A stretch of 59,238 bases of DNA from an uncultured Luminiphilus sp. (GCA_905182485.1 CAJJBO010000023.1:1-59238); one strand, 5' to 3'. Shown: positions 17,137 to 28,595, counted from the first letter of the stretch. A program made the numbers and translations. Notes: generated by a model not told the origin, from the letters alone.

Positions 17137-17621
17137 GGTGACACCTGCACAATCCCAGTGTCGCCGAACATATCGGCGGTTGCGATATAACGGTCGTAAT
17201 GCGCTGAAGACAGCACCCAGAATTCCTCATCGATCTCATCTCGTAATTTGACCAATGGCTCGTGCCGAAACGGCGGAAGTACCTCGAAACCAAATTGCTC
17301 AGGTTCAGTAATCTGTGTGGCACCCGCCTTAAGCAAAACAAATACATGGCAATAGGGGTCATGGTCGGCTTGGTAGCGAATTTTCTGCACTTCTAACTGC
17401 CAGGCCAGCAACTTGAGGTCGGTGATGCGAAATTTATTGGCGACACAGAGGGCCAAAAATTGTGCCAACCGCTGGTCAACGGCTCGCTTTTGCTCCTGAG
17501 AGTACCCATTCCAGTGGATCACCTCGTGGGCGAAGCGCTTACACCCGCGGCAGACAACATCGCCGATGCCCGTCGAGCAGACGCCAATACACGGGGTTTT
17601 GATAGAGATTAAGCTAGACAC
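17133..17621 (-). CDS. DUF1289 (YdhL-like) small cysteine-motif protein with C-terminal extension
   Basis: The first ~55 residues are a DUF1289 domain: TPCIGVCSTGIGDVVCRGCK carries the conserved four-cysteine pattern (C-x3-C...C-x2-C), suggesting metal or Fe-S binding, followed by HEVIHWNGYSQEQKRAV, also typical. The remaining ~105 residues (from LAQFLALCVANKF on) form an extra domain seen in longer family members. Its role is unknown. It is the upstream member of a pair with miaE. The ATG is preceded by GGAGCACC. Confidence 0.85.
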   Translation of the reverse strand: MSSLISIKTPCIGVCSTGIGDVVCRGCKRFAHEVIHWNGYSQEQKRAVDQRLAQFLALCVANKFRITDLKLLAWQLEVQKIRYQADHDPYCHVFVLLKAGATQITEPEQFGFEVLPPFRHEPLVKLRDEIDEEFWVLSSAHYDRYIATADMFGDTGIVQVSP

Positions 17622-17722
17622 TGGTGCTCCTTTCCAGAAGGCAAGTTTAGCAGTTTCTCGCTACCACTCGGGCGCATAGGGCCCATGGATCGAATGAATG
17701 CCTAATATATGAAGATTCCGCC

Positions 17723-17752
17723 TTACTGATTGCACACCAGCCAAGCTATACT
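17723..17752 (+). promoter_or_regulatory. Promoter upstream of acnB
   Basis: TTACTG, an 18-base spacer, then TATACT (17747-17752). It lies 35 bases before the acnB start and fits a sigma70 promoter with a weak -35. Confidence 0.55.
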
Positions 17753-17787
17753 CCGCGCGCTGAATCACTGCCGTAATGAGGAAACCT

Positions 17788-20387
17788 ATGCTGGACGCCT
17801 ACAGAGAACACGTGGCCGAGCGAGCCGCTCAGAACATCCCACCCGTCCCACTGTCGCCAGAGCAAGTCGCAGAGTTGGTCGAGCTTATTCAGGCGCCACC
17901 GGCGGGTGAAGAAAGCTTACTCATAGAACTGCTGACGGACCGCGTTCCACCGGGTGTAGATGAAGCGGCCTACGTCAAGGCGGGCTTCCTGTCATCGATC
18001 GCAACAGCAGAGACAGCTTGTGCGCTCATTGATAGAGAGCAGGCAGTCGCGTTACTCGGCAACATGCTAGGCGGCTATAACATTGGTACGCTGATTGGTT
18101 TGCTGGACGATGACGAAGTCGGTGCCAGCGCCGCGAGAGAATTGAAGCAGACCATTTTGGTCTTCGACGCCTTTCATGACGTGCAACAACTCGCAGAGAA
18201 CGGGTCAAAAAATGCCCAATCGGTGCTCGAAAGCTGGGCAGCGGGAGAATGGTTCACCGATCGACTGGAAGTGGCAGACTCACTCAAAATGGTGGTTTTC
18301 AAGGTCACTGGAGAGACCAATACAGATGATCTCTCACCCGCCCCTGATGCTTGGTCGCGGCCTGATATCCCGCTTCATGCGCTGGCGATGTTTAAAATGG
18401 CCAGAGACGGCATCGAGCCTGATGAACCCGGCACCACAGGGCCACTCCAACTGATCAAAGAGATTCAATCGAGCGGATTACCCGTGGCCTTTGTCGGCGA
18501 TGTCGTCGGCACCGGCTCTTCGAGAAAGTCTGCTACCAACTCGGTGCTCTGGTATTTTGGTGATGACACGCCGGGTATTCCTAACAAGCGTGCCGGCGGT
18601 GTTTGTATCGGTGGAAAAGTGGCGCCGATTTTCTACAATACAATGGAAGACGCGGGCGCACTGGTATTTGAAGCCCCAGTTGATCATCTCCGCATGGGTG
18701 ACGTCATCGAAATACGGCCCTATGAGGGCGTCATACTGTCCGAGTCGGGCGACGTTGTATCAGAGTTTGCCCTTCGATCTGATGTGCTGCTAGACGAAGT
18801 GCGTGCCGGCGGACGCATCAATCTGATTATTGGCCGCGGCCTTACCACTAAAGCGAGGCAAGCACTCGGGCTCGAAGAAAGCGAACTTTTCCGAAAGCCA
18901 ACGTCGCCTAAGGCATCCACTAAAGGCTATACACTCGCTCAAAAAATGGTGGGGCGAGCCTGTGGCGTCGAAGGTATTCGCCCGGGCACCTATTGCGAGC
19001 CACAAATGACAACGGTCGGATCCCAAGATACGACCGGGCCAATGACTCGTGATGAGCTTCAAGATCTAGCCTGTCTCGGCTTTTCAGCCGACCTTACGAT
19101 GCAGTCTTTTTGTCACACCGCGGCTTACCCCAAACCCGTTGATATCAATACGCAGCACACACTGCCAGACTTCATCACCACTCGCGGCGGGATTTCGCTG
19201 CGTCCCGGCGACGGCATTATCCATAGCTGGTTAAACCGGATGCTACTGCCCGCTGCCGTCGGCCTCAGCTGCTCCTCTTCACCAATGAAGCGATCCTCCT
19301 CCGCCTTCGTGGCCTTTGCCGCCGCAACGCGCTCCGCGCGCCGGACATGCCGGAATCGGTGTTAGTGCGCTTTCGAGGCGAGATGAAGCCCGGCGTAACA
19401 CTGCGCGATTTGGTTCATGCCATCCCGTACTATGCCATACAACAAGATCTGCTGACGGTAGAGAAAAAGGGCAAGAAGAATATCTTTTCAGGCCGTATTT
19501 TAGAAATTGAGGGGCTGGATTCACTGACGGTTGAGCAAGCTTTCGAATTGTCTGACGCGTCGGCAGAGCGCTCCGCCGCAGGCTGCACGATCAAGCTAGG
19601 CGAGGACACTATTGCAGAGTACCTGCGCTCTAATATCGTCTTACTGAGGTCAATGATTGCCGAAGGTTACGGCGACGCCCGAACCCTTGAGCGGCGCGCA
19701 CGCAATATGGAAGCCTGGCTGGCCAATCCCAACCTACTCGCGGCAGATAACGATGCCGAGTACGCCGCGGTGATTGAAATAGATCTTGCAGAGATTGATC
19801 AACCGATCGTGTGCGCTCCCAACGACCCAGACGATGCGAGACTGCTGTCAGAGGTTCAGGCGACAGCGTCGATGAGAGTGTTTATTGGTAGCTGCATGAC
19901 CAATATCGGTCACTTCCGCGCGGCCGGCGAGCTGCCTGATGAAGCCCATGCGGTGCACCAGTGTCCACGCGTTTGTGGATTTGTCCCGCCTACGCGCATG
20001 GATGAGCACCAACTCATGGAGGAAGGCTACTACGCCATCTTTGGGCGCGCAGGCGCGCGTACAGAAATGCCAGGGTGCTCATTGTGCATGGGAAACCAAG
20101 CTCGCGTTGCGCCCAAATCGACGGTGCTGTCGACCTCTACGCGTAACTTCCCAAATCGACTAGGTGAAGGTGCCAATGTGTATTTAACTTCGGCCGAACT
20201 GGCTGCGGTAGGCGCCCTACTAGGCAAGCTCCCGACGCCTGCAGAATATCTCGAATACGCGGTCAAAATCGACTCTATGGCCGATGAGATCTATCGCTAT
20301 ATGAACTTTGACCAGGTGCTGGCATTTCAAAAACTGGCTGAGGACGGCCGGCGTATTGCCGCAACCATCATCGACGAGGTGGCGTAG
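17788..20387 (+). CDS. acnB: Aconitate hydratase B (frameshifted, one scrambled patch)
   Basis: AcnB interconverts citrate and isocitrate and in many proteobacteria also handles 2-methyl-cis-aconitate. The start [16 protein letters not shown] matches the family; the ATG 12 bases earlier is in the ribosome-site region (GAGGAAACC). Seen in order: the HEAT-like N-terminal domain, the swivel domain ([19 protein letters not shown]), then the catalytic domains with [18 protein letters not shown] and [12 protein letters not shown], the cluster cysteines. Around 19,250-19,345 the invariant DTVGTGGDSHTRFP region is missing and replaced by unrelated sequence, with a frame change; near 19,945-19,990 two compensating indels turn the expected TRLW-containing peptide into PRVCGF. 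The total of about 866 residues is normal. Confidence 0.94.
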
Positions 20388-20396
20388 CGGGAACGC

Positions 20397-21602
20397 TCAG
20401 CGGCCCTGCACAGCTGAGAAGCCTTTAAGGCAATCGGCTTGCAGGTCCTCGAGGTCTTCGAGGCCAACAGCAATACGAACCAGACCTTCGCTGATTCCAG
20501 CCGCCGCCCTTTGGCCCTCGGTGAGACGCCCATGAGTTGTCGATGCGGGGTGAATGATGGTCGTTTTTGCGTCGCCCAAGTTCGCCGTTAAAGACATGAG
20601 CTGAGTATGATTAATAAAGCGCCAAGCTGCCTCACGTCCACCGACAATCTCAAAGGCAATAACAGCGCCAAACCCTCGCTGCTGCGATGTCGCCAGAGCG
20701 TGCCCCGGGTGGTTCGTTAGCCCACAATAGTGCACCCGCTCAACGCCGGACTGCTCCGTCAACCACTCTGCCAGGCCTTGCGCATTCTGGCAGTGAGCGC
20801 GCATACGCAGATCCAGTGTTTCAAGGCCCTTCAGCATAATCCAAGCATTGAAGGCGCTCATCGTCGGTCCACAGGACCGATTAAAAGCTACCACTGGCGC
20901 AATCAGCCCTTCACTACCCACCACCGCGCCACCGAGTACTCTGCCCTGCCCGTCTAAGTACTTGGTCGCAGAGTGAGTCACGATATCGGCGCCCAACGCC
21001 AGTGGGTTCTGCAGCGCAGGGGTACAAAAACAATTGTCGACCGCAAGCATCGCATCAAGATCACGACTTAACTGCGCGAAGGCAGGCAGGTCTGCGATCG
21101 CGTTAAGGGGATTCGACGGCGTCTCCAGAAACAAAAGGCGCGTGCGCGGCGTTGCCGCGTCGCGCCACGCATCAATCTGAGTTAAGGGAACAAAACTGAC
21201 CTCGACGCCAAATCTTTTCAGTACGTTATCGAACAGACCCACGGTTGCTCCAAACACATCCTGCGAGCACAGGACGTGATCGCCCGAACGCAAATGCGTC
21301 ATACACAACGCCAAAATAGCTGACATACCCGAAGCGGTGGCAGCCGCCACTTCTCCCTGCTCCAAGGCGCACAGTCGCTCCTCAAATCCTCGAACGGTGG
21401 GGTTGGTGTACCGCGAGTAGACATTGCCTGCGATCTCTCCGGCAAACTTGGCCTCGGCGTCTTCAGCTGACTCGAAAAGAAAGCTCGACGAGGTGAAAAT
21501 CGGCTCTCCGTGCTCTGCTTCGTGTGTGCGCCGAATGCCCGCGCGCACCGCCTGAGTGCGTGCGCCCGATGAGCTCAGCCAATCGCCAGAATCGTCCGTC
21601 AT
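20397..21602 (-). CDS. metZ: O-succinylhomoserine sulfhydrylase
   Basis: A Cys/Met-metabolism PLP enzyme of 401 residues. Seen: TQAVRAGIRRTHEAEHGEPI, SSSFLFESAEDAEAKF, NVYSRYTNPTVRGFEERLC, ATASGMSAILA, LFLETPSNPL, VDNCFCTPALQNPLALGAD and HSATKYLDGQGRVLGG with the PLP lysine. MetZ makes homocysteine directly from O-succinylhomoserine and sulfide; this assignment rests on the sequence type and on the purF-metZ neighbourhood, which is the one seen in Pseudomonas. It starts 3 bases after the purF stop and is the last gene of the long super-cluster. It is intact. Confidence 0.93.
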   Translation of the reverse strand: MTDDSGDWLSSSGARTQAVRAGIRRTHEAEHGEPIFTSSSFLFESAEDAEAKFAGEIAGNVYSRYTNPTVRGFEERLCALEQGEVAAATASGMSAILALCMTHLRSGDHVLCSQDVFGATVGLFDNVLKRFGVEVSFVPLTQIDAWRDAATPRTRLLFLETPSNPLNAIADLPAFAQLSRDLDAMLAVDNCFCTPALQNPLALGADIVTHSATKYLDGQGRVLGGAVVGSEGLIAPVVAFNRSCGPTMSAFNAWIMLKGLETLDLRMRAHCQNAQGLAEWLTEQSGVERVHYCGLTNHPGHALATSQQRGFGAVIAFEIVGGREAAWRFINHTQLMSLTANLGDAKTTIIHPASTTHGRLTEGQRAAAGISEGLVRIAVGLEDLEDLQADCLKGFSAVQGR

Positions 21603-21605
21603 CGC

Positions 21606-23124
21606 TCAGCTGTCATTGTGCAGGCCCACCACTGCGCCGTCACTGACTCCCACTGCGTCGCTATGCCGTTTCGCACTGTCTGCACGCGCCGCCTGTATCG
21701 ACCGCAGATAGTGCTCGTCGATATTGCCGGTCAAATACTCGCCATCAAAAACCGATGACTCAAAACCGTCAACGGCTGGGTTACCCTCACGTGAACAGGC
21801 CAATAAATCCTCAAGATCTTGGTACATCAGCCAGTCAGCGCCAATTTCTGCACGACATCGTCGCTGCGCCCATGGGCAATGAGCTCATCGGCAGCCGGCA
21901 TGTCAATACCATAGACATTGGGAAAGCGAACAGGAGGTGCCGCCGAGGCAAAATACACCTGCTTGGCCCCGGCTTCTCGTGCCATCTGGATAATCTGCCC
22001 GCAGGTCGTACCCCGGACAATAGAATCATCTACCAGAAGCACGGTCTTATCTTGAAACTCCAGCGGCACCGGATTGAGCTTTTGCCGCACCGACTTTTTG
22101 CGCTCGCTCTGACCTGGCATAATAAATGTTCGGCCAATGTAGCGGTTCTTCATGAACCCTTCGCGGAACTTGACGCCCAGCTCGTAGGCCAGTGACTGTC
22201 CCGCCACTCTGCTGGTATCAGGAATGGGAATCACCACGTCAATGCCATGTTGCGGGCGCTCGCGTAACACCTTCTTCGCCAAAGCCGCGCCCTGCCGCAT
22301 TCGCGTTTTATATACCGAGATACTATCCATCAACGAATCGGGACGCGCAAAATAAACGTGCTCAAAAATACAGGGGTGAGCTTAGGGTTCTCCGCACATT
22401 GTTGACGATGCAAAGTGCCCGCCTCGGAAACACAAATGGCCTCGCCGGGGAGGACATCACCAATGAGCTCATAGCCAGATACGTCCAACGCCACACTCTC
22501 CGAGGCGACCATGTACTCGACAACACCCGACGCAGCGACCCGCTGCCCCACTACCAAGGGACGAATGCCATGCGGATCGCGAAAAGCCACTAATCCAAAC
22601 CCAGCGATCAGCGCGACGGCAGCGTAGCCGCCCTCGCATCGTTTATGTACCGTACTGATCGCCGTAAAAATATCTTCTGGCAGAGGCACCAGCTTTCCCA
22701 AACGGTGTAACTCATGAGCAAACACATTGAGTAACACCTCTGAGTCGGAGTCGGTATTAAGGTGGCGTAAATCAGATTGAAATAGCTCATCACTCAGGAA
22801 TGCCGAGTTGGTCAAATTACCGTTGTGAGCCAGTGCGATCCCATAGGGGGAATTCACGTAGAAGGGCTGCGCGAGTGCAGCGCCAGAACTTCCTTGAGTG
22901 GGATACCTCGCATGTCCTATCCCAAATCGACCAAGTAACTGCGCCATGTCAGTAGACCGAAAGACGTCGCGCACCAGTCCTTCCCCCTTGCGCTGCATAA
23001 GCTTGCCATCCGAGCAGGTCATAATGCCCGCAGCGTCTTGCCCTCGGTGCTGTAGCATAGTCAACGCATCGTAGATGTCTGCTGCGACATCACGCTCACC
23101 CACCATGCCAACCAATCCACACAT
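21606..23124 (-). CDS. purF: Amidophosphoribosyltransferase (frameshifted twice)
   Basis: PurF makes phosphoribosylamine from PRPP and glutamine, the first step of purine synthesis. The N-terminal glutaminase begins [10 protein letters not shown], so Cys2 is the nucleophile, followed by [26 protein letters not shown] and [10 protein letters not shown]. After an indel near 22,370 the protein continues [16 protein letters not shown], then [35 protein letters not shown] and [17 protein letters not shown] (PRPP site). A second indel near 21,830 leads to the C-terminus with [18 protein letters not shown]. Together this is about 505 residues, as expected. It lies between cvpA and metZ. Confidence 0.95.
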
Positions 23125-23139
23125 ATTACGATCCCAGCC

Positions 23140-23709
23140 CTAGAGCATTTCGGTTGATTCAATTGTCTCTTTTACTGTCTCGGCGGGTTGCGCCTCTGCC
23201 ACCTGATCAAAGTTCGCACCAACCCATTCAGCCACCCAGTTGACCGGCGGCATCAGCACCGCCGAATCAAGCAGATCCTCATCCGTATCTGGCAGCGCGC
23301 CGCGGAGTAAGACGCTGATCGCCGCGACAATGATCACACCCCGCAGCCAGCCAAACAGTCCACCGAGTAATCGGTTGCCGAGGTGAAATCCCGGCTGCCT
23401 CATCTGCTTGGACAAAAAGGCCGCGATGACACCAAACATCAACAAGACGGCAATAAATATCAGAATCCAAGCCAACAAAAAGCGCGTCGTGGGGTCATCG
23501 ATAAGCCCGCTCATCAGATTGGCGACCGCTTCAACCAGCACATTGGCGGCCAAGAAGGCGCTGAACCAGCCGAGAATCGATAGCGCTTCTCGCGTAAACC
23601 CGCGGACCAGACCATATCCGAGAGAAATCGCCCAAACGATGACAATAAACCAATCATACAAATTGAAATCACCCATCGCCGCCACTACGCTCTCAATCTC
23701 GTCAAGCAT
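23140..23709 (-). CDS. cvpA: CvpA family membrane protein
   Basis: A 189-residue inner-membrane protein with four hydrophobic segments: WFIVIVWAISLGYGLVRGF, ILGWFSAFLAANVLVEAV, FLLAWILIFIAVLLMFGVIA and LFGWLRGVIIVAAISVLL. GYGLVRGFTREALSILGW and GNRLLGGLFGWLRG are the family signatures. CvpA was named for colicin V production and is always close to purF; it is implicated in envelope homeostasis. The N-terminal extension before NLYDWFI is about 15 residues. It is 15 bases from purF and directly follows the SPOR-domain gene. Confidence 0.93.
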   Translation of the reverse strand: MLDEIESVVAAMGDFNLYDWFIVIVWAISLGYGLVRGFTREALSILGWFSAFLAANVLVEAVANLMSGLIDDPTTRFLLAWILIFIAVLLMFGVIAAFLSKQMRQPGFHLGNRLLGGLFGWLRGVIIVAAISVLLRGALPDTDEDLLDSAVLMPPVNWVAEWVGANFDQVAEAQPAETVKETIESTEML

Positions 23710-23710
23710 G

Positions 23711-24319
23711 TTATTGGGTGTACCTTAAGATCTCCGACTCAACGCCAAGCGCTTTATCGATTTGCGGCGTAAAACGCTGCAATCGCTCCCGCTCCGCATT
23801 AGGGCCAATCTGCACTCGAAATAACGTCTCGTCGCCTCGCTTAAAAGGTCGATAGAACGCCTTGTAACCTTGGTCTTTTAAATTCGACACCACCTCGGTA
23901 GCCCGCGCTTCACTCGCCAGCGTTGCCACTTGCAAGACCCAGAATTGTGCCAAACCCTCATCGTCAATTAAGCCAGCATCGTGTGACTTGGTCTTACTCG
24001 ATGCCGCCGCGACCGCCTCAGCAGCAGGGGGCACATCAAACTGAATGCTAGCGCTGTCGTCGATGAAGGTACTGTCATCAGCAGCCACTTGCTCTGCCTC
24101 GGGCACGGTTGGCGCGTCTGGTAATTGCGCTTCCACCGCAGCCTGATAACTCTTTGGAGTGCTGATGGGCGTCCGGTCGACAAGCGGTGCCTCAGGCATC
24201 GGCGCAAGCACAATGGGATCGCGCACATCGGGCGCGGTGACGATCAGCGGCCAAAATACAATACCCAGCGCAATGAGGACGAGTGTTCCCACGAGGCGTT
24301 GTCTCAATACTGAATCCAA
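23711..24319 (-). CDS. dedD: SPOR-domain cell-division protein, DedD-like
   Basis: A 202-residue inner-membrane protein with a short cytoplasmic N-terminus (MDSVLRQRLVG), a single transmembrane helix (TLVLIALGIVFWPLIV), a Pro/Ala/Glu-rich periplasmic linker, and a C-terminal SPOR domain from about residue 125 (FWVLQVATLASEARATEVV, GYKAFYRPF, LFRVQIGP). SPOR domains bind denuded septal peptidoglycan. Position between folC and cvpA is that of dedD. The gene abuts folC with no gap, so it is clearly part of the super-cluster. Confidence 0.88.
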   Translation of the reverse strand: MDSVLRQRLVGTLVLIALGIVFWPLIVTAPDVRDPIVLAPMPEAPLVDRTPISTPKSYQAAVEAQLPDAPTVPEAEQVAADDSTFIDDSASIQFDVPPAAEAVAAASSKTKSHDAGLIDDEGLAQFWVLQVATLASEARATEVVSNLKDQGYKAFYRPFKRGDETLFRVQIGPNAERERLQRFTPQIDKALGVESEILRYTQ

Positions 24320-25591
24320 CTAAGCTCGCTCCCCCGCCTCGGTTGAACTATTTATGATCGAAAAAGCGTCGCCCACCAGCAAAAAAGACCCAAAGATCAC
24401 GACACGATCCCCGGCTGAGCTGCGCCCTTTCAATGCATCCCAAACGTGCTCAAAAGGGCCTATGTCGCCTATTCGGTCTTGGCCGATAACAGCGACTAAC
24501 TCCGCCGCAGACTGAGCCCGAGGCACTTGCGGCAAATCAATGACGTTCCACTCATCGAACACCCCATCACAGGCTGAAATCATATCATGAATAGGCTTGT
24601 CGCCCATGACAGCAAATACCGCGCGCGTGGCACCCAAGCCGGCGGTTTCGGCTAAGTGACGCACCAGCGCCTTGACTGACTCAGTGTTATGCGCCACGTC
24701 GAAAACATACTCCACACCATTAATCATTCTTTGGCTGAGCCGGCCAAGCAATTGAACGCGCCCCATTTGCGCCAGCACCGACTCACTGAGATTTCCGCAT
24801 TCAGCGACTTCTAAGGCCTGAATTGCTGCCCCGATATTACTTGGCAACAACCCGCTCGCGGCGGGCAAGGGCACGTTTCGTCCGCCGGAGGTTTGCAACC
24901 GCCTATCGTCGATACGCCAGTCTCTACCGATGAGCAATGTATCGGCTCCTCGATCATTTAAGGCGGCCAATAACGCGTCAGGAGGGTCGCTCTCCGCAAC
25001 GATACACGGGCGATTTCGTCGAGCAACTCCGGCTTTTTCACGGCTAATGGAGGCGCGATCCGGACCGAGCCAATCGATATGATCCAAACCAATGCTGGTA
25101 ATGACACAGATATCGGCGTCCAGAATGTTGACTGCATCCAAACGGCCCCCTAAACCGACCTCTAGCACCTGAACGTCAACCTTGCGCTGACGAAATAGCC
25201 ACAACGCCGCCAGCGTCGCTGATTCAAAGTAAGTCAGACTGACATCACCGCGCGCTGCTTCTATGTGCTCAAAAGCTGCCACAATCTCGGCGTCTTCCGC
25301 TTCACCTTCGTCAAAACTGATCCGCTCGTTAAAACGCAGTAAATGAGGCGAAGCGTAAGTACCGACAACTTGGCCCATTGCTTTCAACCCTGCGGTCAGC
25401 AATGCGACGACACTCCCCTTGCCATTTGTCCCCGCAACCGTGACCGTTTTCGGGGCGCCACGAAGTACGCCCAGCGCTTCAGCAACCGTCAAAACACGGT
25501 CAAGGCCAAGATCGATTTCCGTAGGGTGTTGTGACTCGAGGCGTTCGAGCCATCCGCTCAATGTGAGGTGAGGCACCGGTACTTTATGCAC
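24320..25591 (-). CDS. folC: Bifunctional folylpolyglutamate/dihydrofolate synthase
   Basis: A Mur-ligase-fold enzyme of 423 residues that adds glutamate to dihydropteroate and to folates. Seen: [30 protein letters not shown] (P-loop), [45 protein letters not shown] and [13 protein letters not shown], then [17 protein letters not shown] in the C-terminal domain. It overlaps the accD end by 8 bases and abuts dedD. PabB and FolD in the same window belong to the same folate pathway but are not clustered with it. Confidence 0.95.
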   Translation of the reverse strand: MHKVPVPHLTLSGWLERLESQHPTEIDLGLDRVLTVAEALGVLRGAPKTVTVAGTNGKGSVVALLTAGLKAMGQVVGTYASPHLLRFNERISFDEGEAEDAEIVAAFEHIEAARGDVSLTYFESATLAALWLFRQRKVDVQVLEVGLGGRLDAVNILDADICVITSIGLDHIDWLGPDRASISREKAGVARRNRPCIVAESDPPDALLAALNDRGADTLLIGRDWRIDDRRLQTSGGRNVPLPAASGLLPSNIGAAIQALEVAECGNLSESVLAQMGRVQLLGRLSQRMINGVEYVFDVAHNTESVKALVRHLAETAGLGATRAVFAVMGDKPIHDMISACDGVFDEWNVIDLPQVPRAQSAAELVAVIGQDRIGDIGPFEHVWDALKGRSSAGDRVVIFGSFLLVGDAFSIINSSTEAGERA

Positions 25592-26491
25592 TGCCCCCGC
25601 GCTCGATTAATTCGCCCTCCAATACTGGCGCCACGCCTCCGGGCGCCACGTAATTGGTCAGCTTTGCCAACACTCGCGACAACGTGTCTCGCATCTCATT
25701 ACGATGCACAATCATATCGATGGCGCCGTGCTCCAGCAGGAACTCGCTGCGCTGGAACCCCTTGGGTAACTTTTGTCGGATCGTCTGCTCGATAATATTC
25801 GGGCCGGCAAAACCTGCCCGTGCATCGGGCTCAGCAATATTGATATCACCTAACATAGCATAAGATGCGGTGATGCCTCCAGTTGTAGGATGTTACAACC
25901 CTGAGAAGTGCAGTGGCTGCTCACAAGCGCTCAATGACGGCGGATGTTTTTGCCATCTGCATCAGCGAAATGAGTGCCTCCTGCATGCGCGCGCCACCGG
26001 ATGCCGAAAAACAGATCAGCGGGATATTCGCCTCCAGCGCCACTGTCGCGGCGCGGGTGAATTTTTCCCCCACCGCGTAACCCATAGAACCGCCATGAAA
26101 ATCAAACTCGAACGCCACCGCGACCAAGTTGACGCCATGAATACTGCCGCGCATTGCAATCAGTGCATCCTTCTCACCAGTGCTCCGCTGAGCGGCAGAC
26201 AAGCGGTCCCGATACTTTCGTTTGTCTTTAAATTTTAGATGATCGACCGGTTCAAGATCCGAGAACAGCTCAATCGGGTCTCGATCCAAACATATCCAAC
26301 CGCCGACGCGCGCCGATGCGCATGTGATGATCGCACTTGGGACAGACCTCAGCGTTGCGCTCGAGATCCGCCTTATACAGCACGGCTTCACATTTAACGC
26401 ACTTCTTCCACAACCCCTCAGGGACACTGGTCCGAGACGGACTCTCATCTTTTTTGACGCCGGAGGGCAGGATCTTGTCAATCCAACTCAT
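25584..26491 (-). CDS. accD: Acetyl-CoA carboxylase carboxyltransferase beta subunit (frameshifted)
   Basis: AccD forms with AccA the carboxyltransferase that makes malonyl-CoA. The N-terminal zinc ribbon is clear: [19 protein letters not shown] and [16 protein letters not shown] (four cysteines). After a frame change near 26,290 it continues with [15 protein letters not shown] and [20 protein letters not shown], the CoA-binding core. Around 25,915 the frame is lost again and resumes as [31 protein letters not shown] and [15 protein letters not shown]. The start [11 protein letters not shown] is the usual one. At least two, probably three, indels. The gene sits between trpA and folC, which is the conserved location. 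Confidence 0.94.
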
Positions 26492-26540
26492 GGGGTTCTC
26501 CACCACATTCTCACGCGCAGTATACGAGTGAGAGGCGTTT

Positions 26541-27368
26541 CTAGGAAGGTGAAGAGTCCATACCCTCTCGAATACTCTTCAGTAGCGCTGTGGCGGCGGC
26601 ATGGCGCTGATGCTCTGATGCCACCGGCTCCTGTTCAGCGACCCTCACCATCGCATCAATCAGGGCGCTACCCACCACCACCGCGTCGGCCACAGCGGCC
26701 ACAGCGCGCGCACTATCAGCATCCTTTATGCCGAATCCGACGGCGACGGGGAGCGCCGTCTTGCTCCGAATAAGCGCCACATTTCGCGCCACCTCCGTCG
26801 CATCAAGCTGCCCTGACCCAGTGACACCTTTTACTGCGATACAATAAATGAACCCACGCGCGCGCTCCACGATCGTCTGGATGCGCGACGCCGGCGTCGT
26901 CGGTGAGATGAGAAATATATTATCCAACTCGACTGCCTTTAGGGCCGCGTCTATCGCGTCAACTTCCTCTGGCGGCAAGTCAACCGTGATGAGGCCATCG
27001 ACACCTGCCTCGGCACCGGCGGCCGCAAACGCCTCATAACCAAAACGTTCAATCGGATTCGCATATCCCATCATGATAATGGGCGTCTGTTGATCCGCCT
27101 GTCGAAACGCGGCGACAATATCCAAAACACCCTGCAATGACATGCCATTCGCCAAAGCGCGTTCGTGCCCCTTTTGAATCACCGCGCCCTCAGCCATCGG
27201 GTCAGAAAACGGAACACCCACCTCAAGCACATCGGCGCCAGCCACGACTAACTGATGAAGCAGCTCAACAGTGCCGCTCGGGCTGGGATCACCGGCGACG
27301 ATATAGGACACCAATCCCTGACGCCCCTCGCTGCGCAAACGCGCAAACGTTGCATTTAAACGACTCAT
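26541..27368 (-). CDS. trpA: Tryptophan synthase alpha subunit
   Basis: TrpA cleaves indole-3-glycerol phosphate to indole and glyceraldehyde 3-phosphate. The 275 residues form the TIM barrel with [39 protein letters not shown] (the catalytic Glu in [10 protein letters not shown]), [45 protein letters not shown] and [16 protein letters not shown]. The second catalytic acid, Asp in the common PxADGP, is Glu here (MAEGAV), a substitution known in other TrpA groups. It follows trpB by 6 bases. Confidence 0.96.
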   Translation of the reverse strand: MSRLNATFARLRSEGRQGLVSYIVAGDPSPSGTVELLHQLVVAGADVLEVGVPFSDPMAEGAVIQKGHERALANGMSLQGVLDIVAAFRQADQQTPIIMMGYANPIERFGYEAFAAAGAEAGVDGLITVDLPPEEVDAIDAALKAVELDNIFLISPTTPASRIQTIVERARGFIYCIAVKGVTGSGQLDATEVARNVALIRSKTALPVAVGFGIKDADSARAVAAVADAVVVGSALIDAMVRVAEQEPVASEHQRHAAATALLKSIREGMDSSPS

Positions 27369-27374
27369 TTCGAG

Positions 27375-28595
27375 CTATACCTCAATACCTTCAATCGCCG
27401 CCACGGTCAGTATGTCTTTATCACCGCGGCCGGATAAGTTCACAATAATGTGCTCGTCTGGCGACATGTCAGCTGCCAGTCGTTCTGCGTAAGCCATCGC
27501 GTGCGCAGTCTCCAACGCGGGCATAATGCCCTCCACACGGGTCAATCGATGAAAGGCAGCGAGCGCTTCTTCATCATTAGCCGCGACGTAATTGACGCGC
27601 CCGATGTCCTTCAACCAGGCATGCTCAGGTCCTACCCCGGGATAATCCAAGCCCGCGGACACGGAGTGTGTATCCAGAATCTGCCCATCGTCGTCCTGCA
27701 TGAGATAGGTGCGATTGCCATGCAACACGCCCGGAGAGCCCATCGATAGCGGTGCGGCGTGAGCGCCCGTTTCGAGACCTTTACCACCAGCCTCGACCCC
27801 ATACATCGCAACTTCGGCATCTTGCAAAAACGGATGAAACAAACCAATAGCGTTAGACCCGCCGCCCACACAAGCCACCAAGCCTGCAGGCAACTTGCCC
27901 GCTTGCGCCAACGACTGCACCCGCGCCTCTCTGCCAATCACGCTTTGAAAATCCCTCACCAGCATTGGATAGGGGTGTGGGCCAGCGACCGTGCCAATAA
28001 TATAAAAAGTATCGTCAACGTTGGTCACCCAATCCCGCAACGCCTCGTTCATCGCATCTTTGAGTGTCCGCGAGCCGGAGGTGACGGGAACCACCTCTGC
28101 GCCCAGTAGCTTCATGCGGTAGACGTTGAGCGACTGACGGCGAATATCCTCTTCGCCCATGAAAACGTGGCACTCCAGACCCAGCCGTGCCGCTACCGTT
28201 GCCGTCGCCACCCCATGCTGACCGGCACCGGTTTCTGCAATGACGCGACGCTTTCCCATATGCTTAGCCAGCAGAGCCTGCCCAATGGTGTTGTTTATCT
28301 TGTGCGCGCCCGTGTGATTGAGATCTTCGCGTTTGAGATAAATGCGGCCGCCTCCAATCGCGTCAGATAATCTGGAGGCCTCGTATAGCGGTGACGGCCG
28401 GCCCACGTAATGCGCCAAGTCTGCATCAAACTCACGCTGAAAAGCCGCATCATCTTTCAAGCGGGCGTAAAGCGCCTCTAAGTCTGACAACGCCGACATC
28501 AATGTCTCAGCAACAAACTTGCCACCAAAGGGCCCAAAGCGACCGTGGGCATCGGGAACCGACGCGAAAAGCTCTGGCGTAATATCTATCGTCAT
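27375..28595 (-). CDS. trpB: Tryptophan synthase beta subunit
   Basis: TrpB condenses indole with serine on PLP. The protein has 406 residues and all key motifs: [52 protein letters not shown] (PLP lysine in HTGAHKINN; quoted within 20 residues), [45 protein letters not shown] and [11 protein letters not shown]. The start overlaps the trpF stop by 4 bases (ATGA), which indicates coupling. Intact. Confidence 0.97.
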   Translation of the reverse strand: MTIDITPELFASVPDAHGRFGPFGGKFVAETLMSALSDLEALYARLKDDAAFQREFDADLAHYVGRPSPLYEASRLSDAIGGGRIYLKREDLNHTGAHKINNTIGQALLAKHMGKRRVIAETGAGQHGVATATVAARLGLECHVFMGEEDIRRQSLNVYRMKLLGAEVVPVTSGSRTLKDAMNEALRDWVTNVDDTFYIIGTVAGPHPYPMLVRDFQSVIGREARVQSLAQAGKLPAGLVACVGGGSNAIGLFHPFLQDAEVAMYGVEAGGKGLETGAHAAPLSMGSPGVLHGNRTYLMQDDDGQILDTHSVSAGLDYPGVGPEHAWLKDIGRVNYVAANDEEALAAFHRLTRVEGIMPALETAHAMAYAERLAADMSPDEHIIVNLSGRGDKDILTVAAIEGIEV

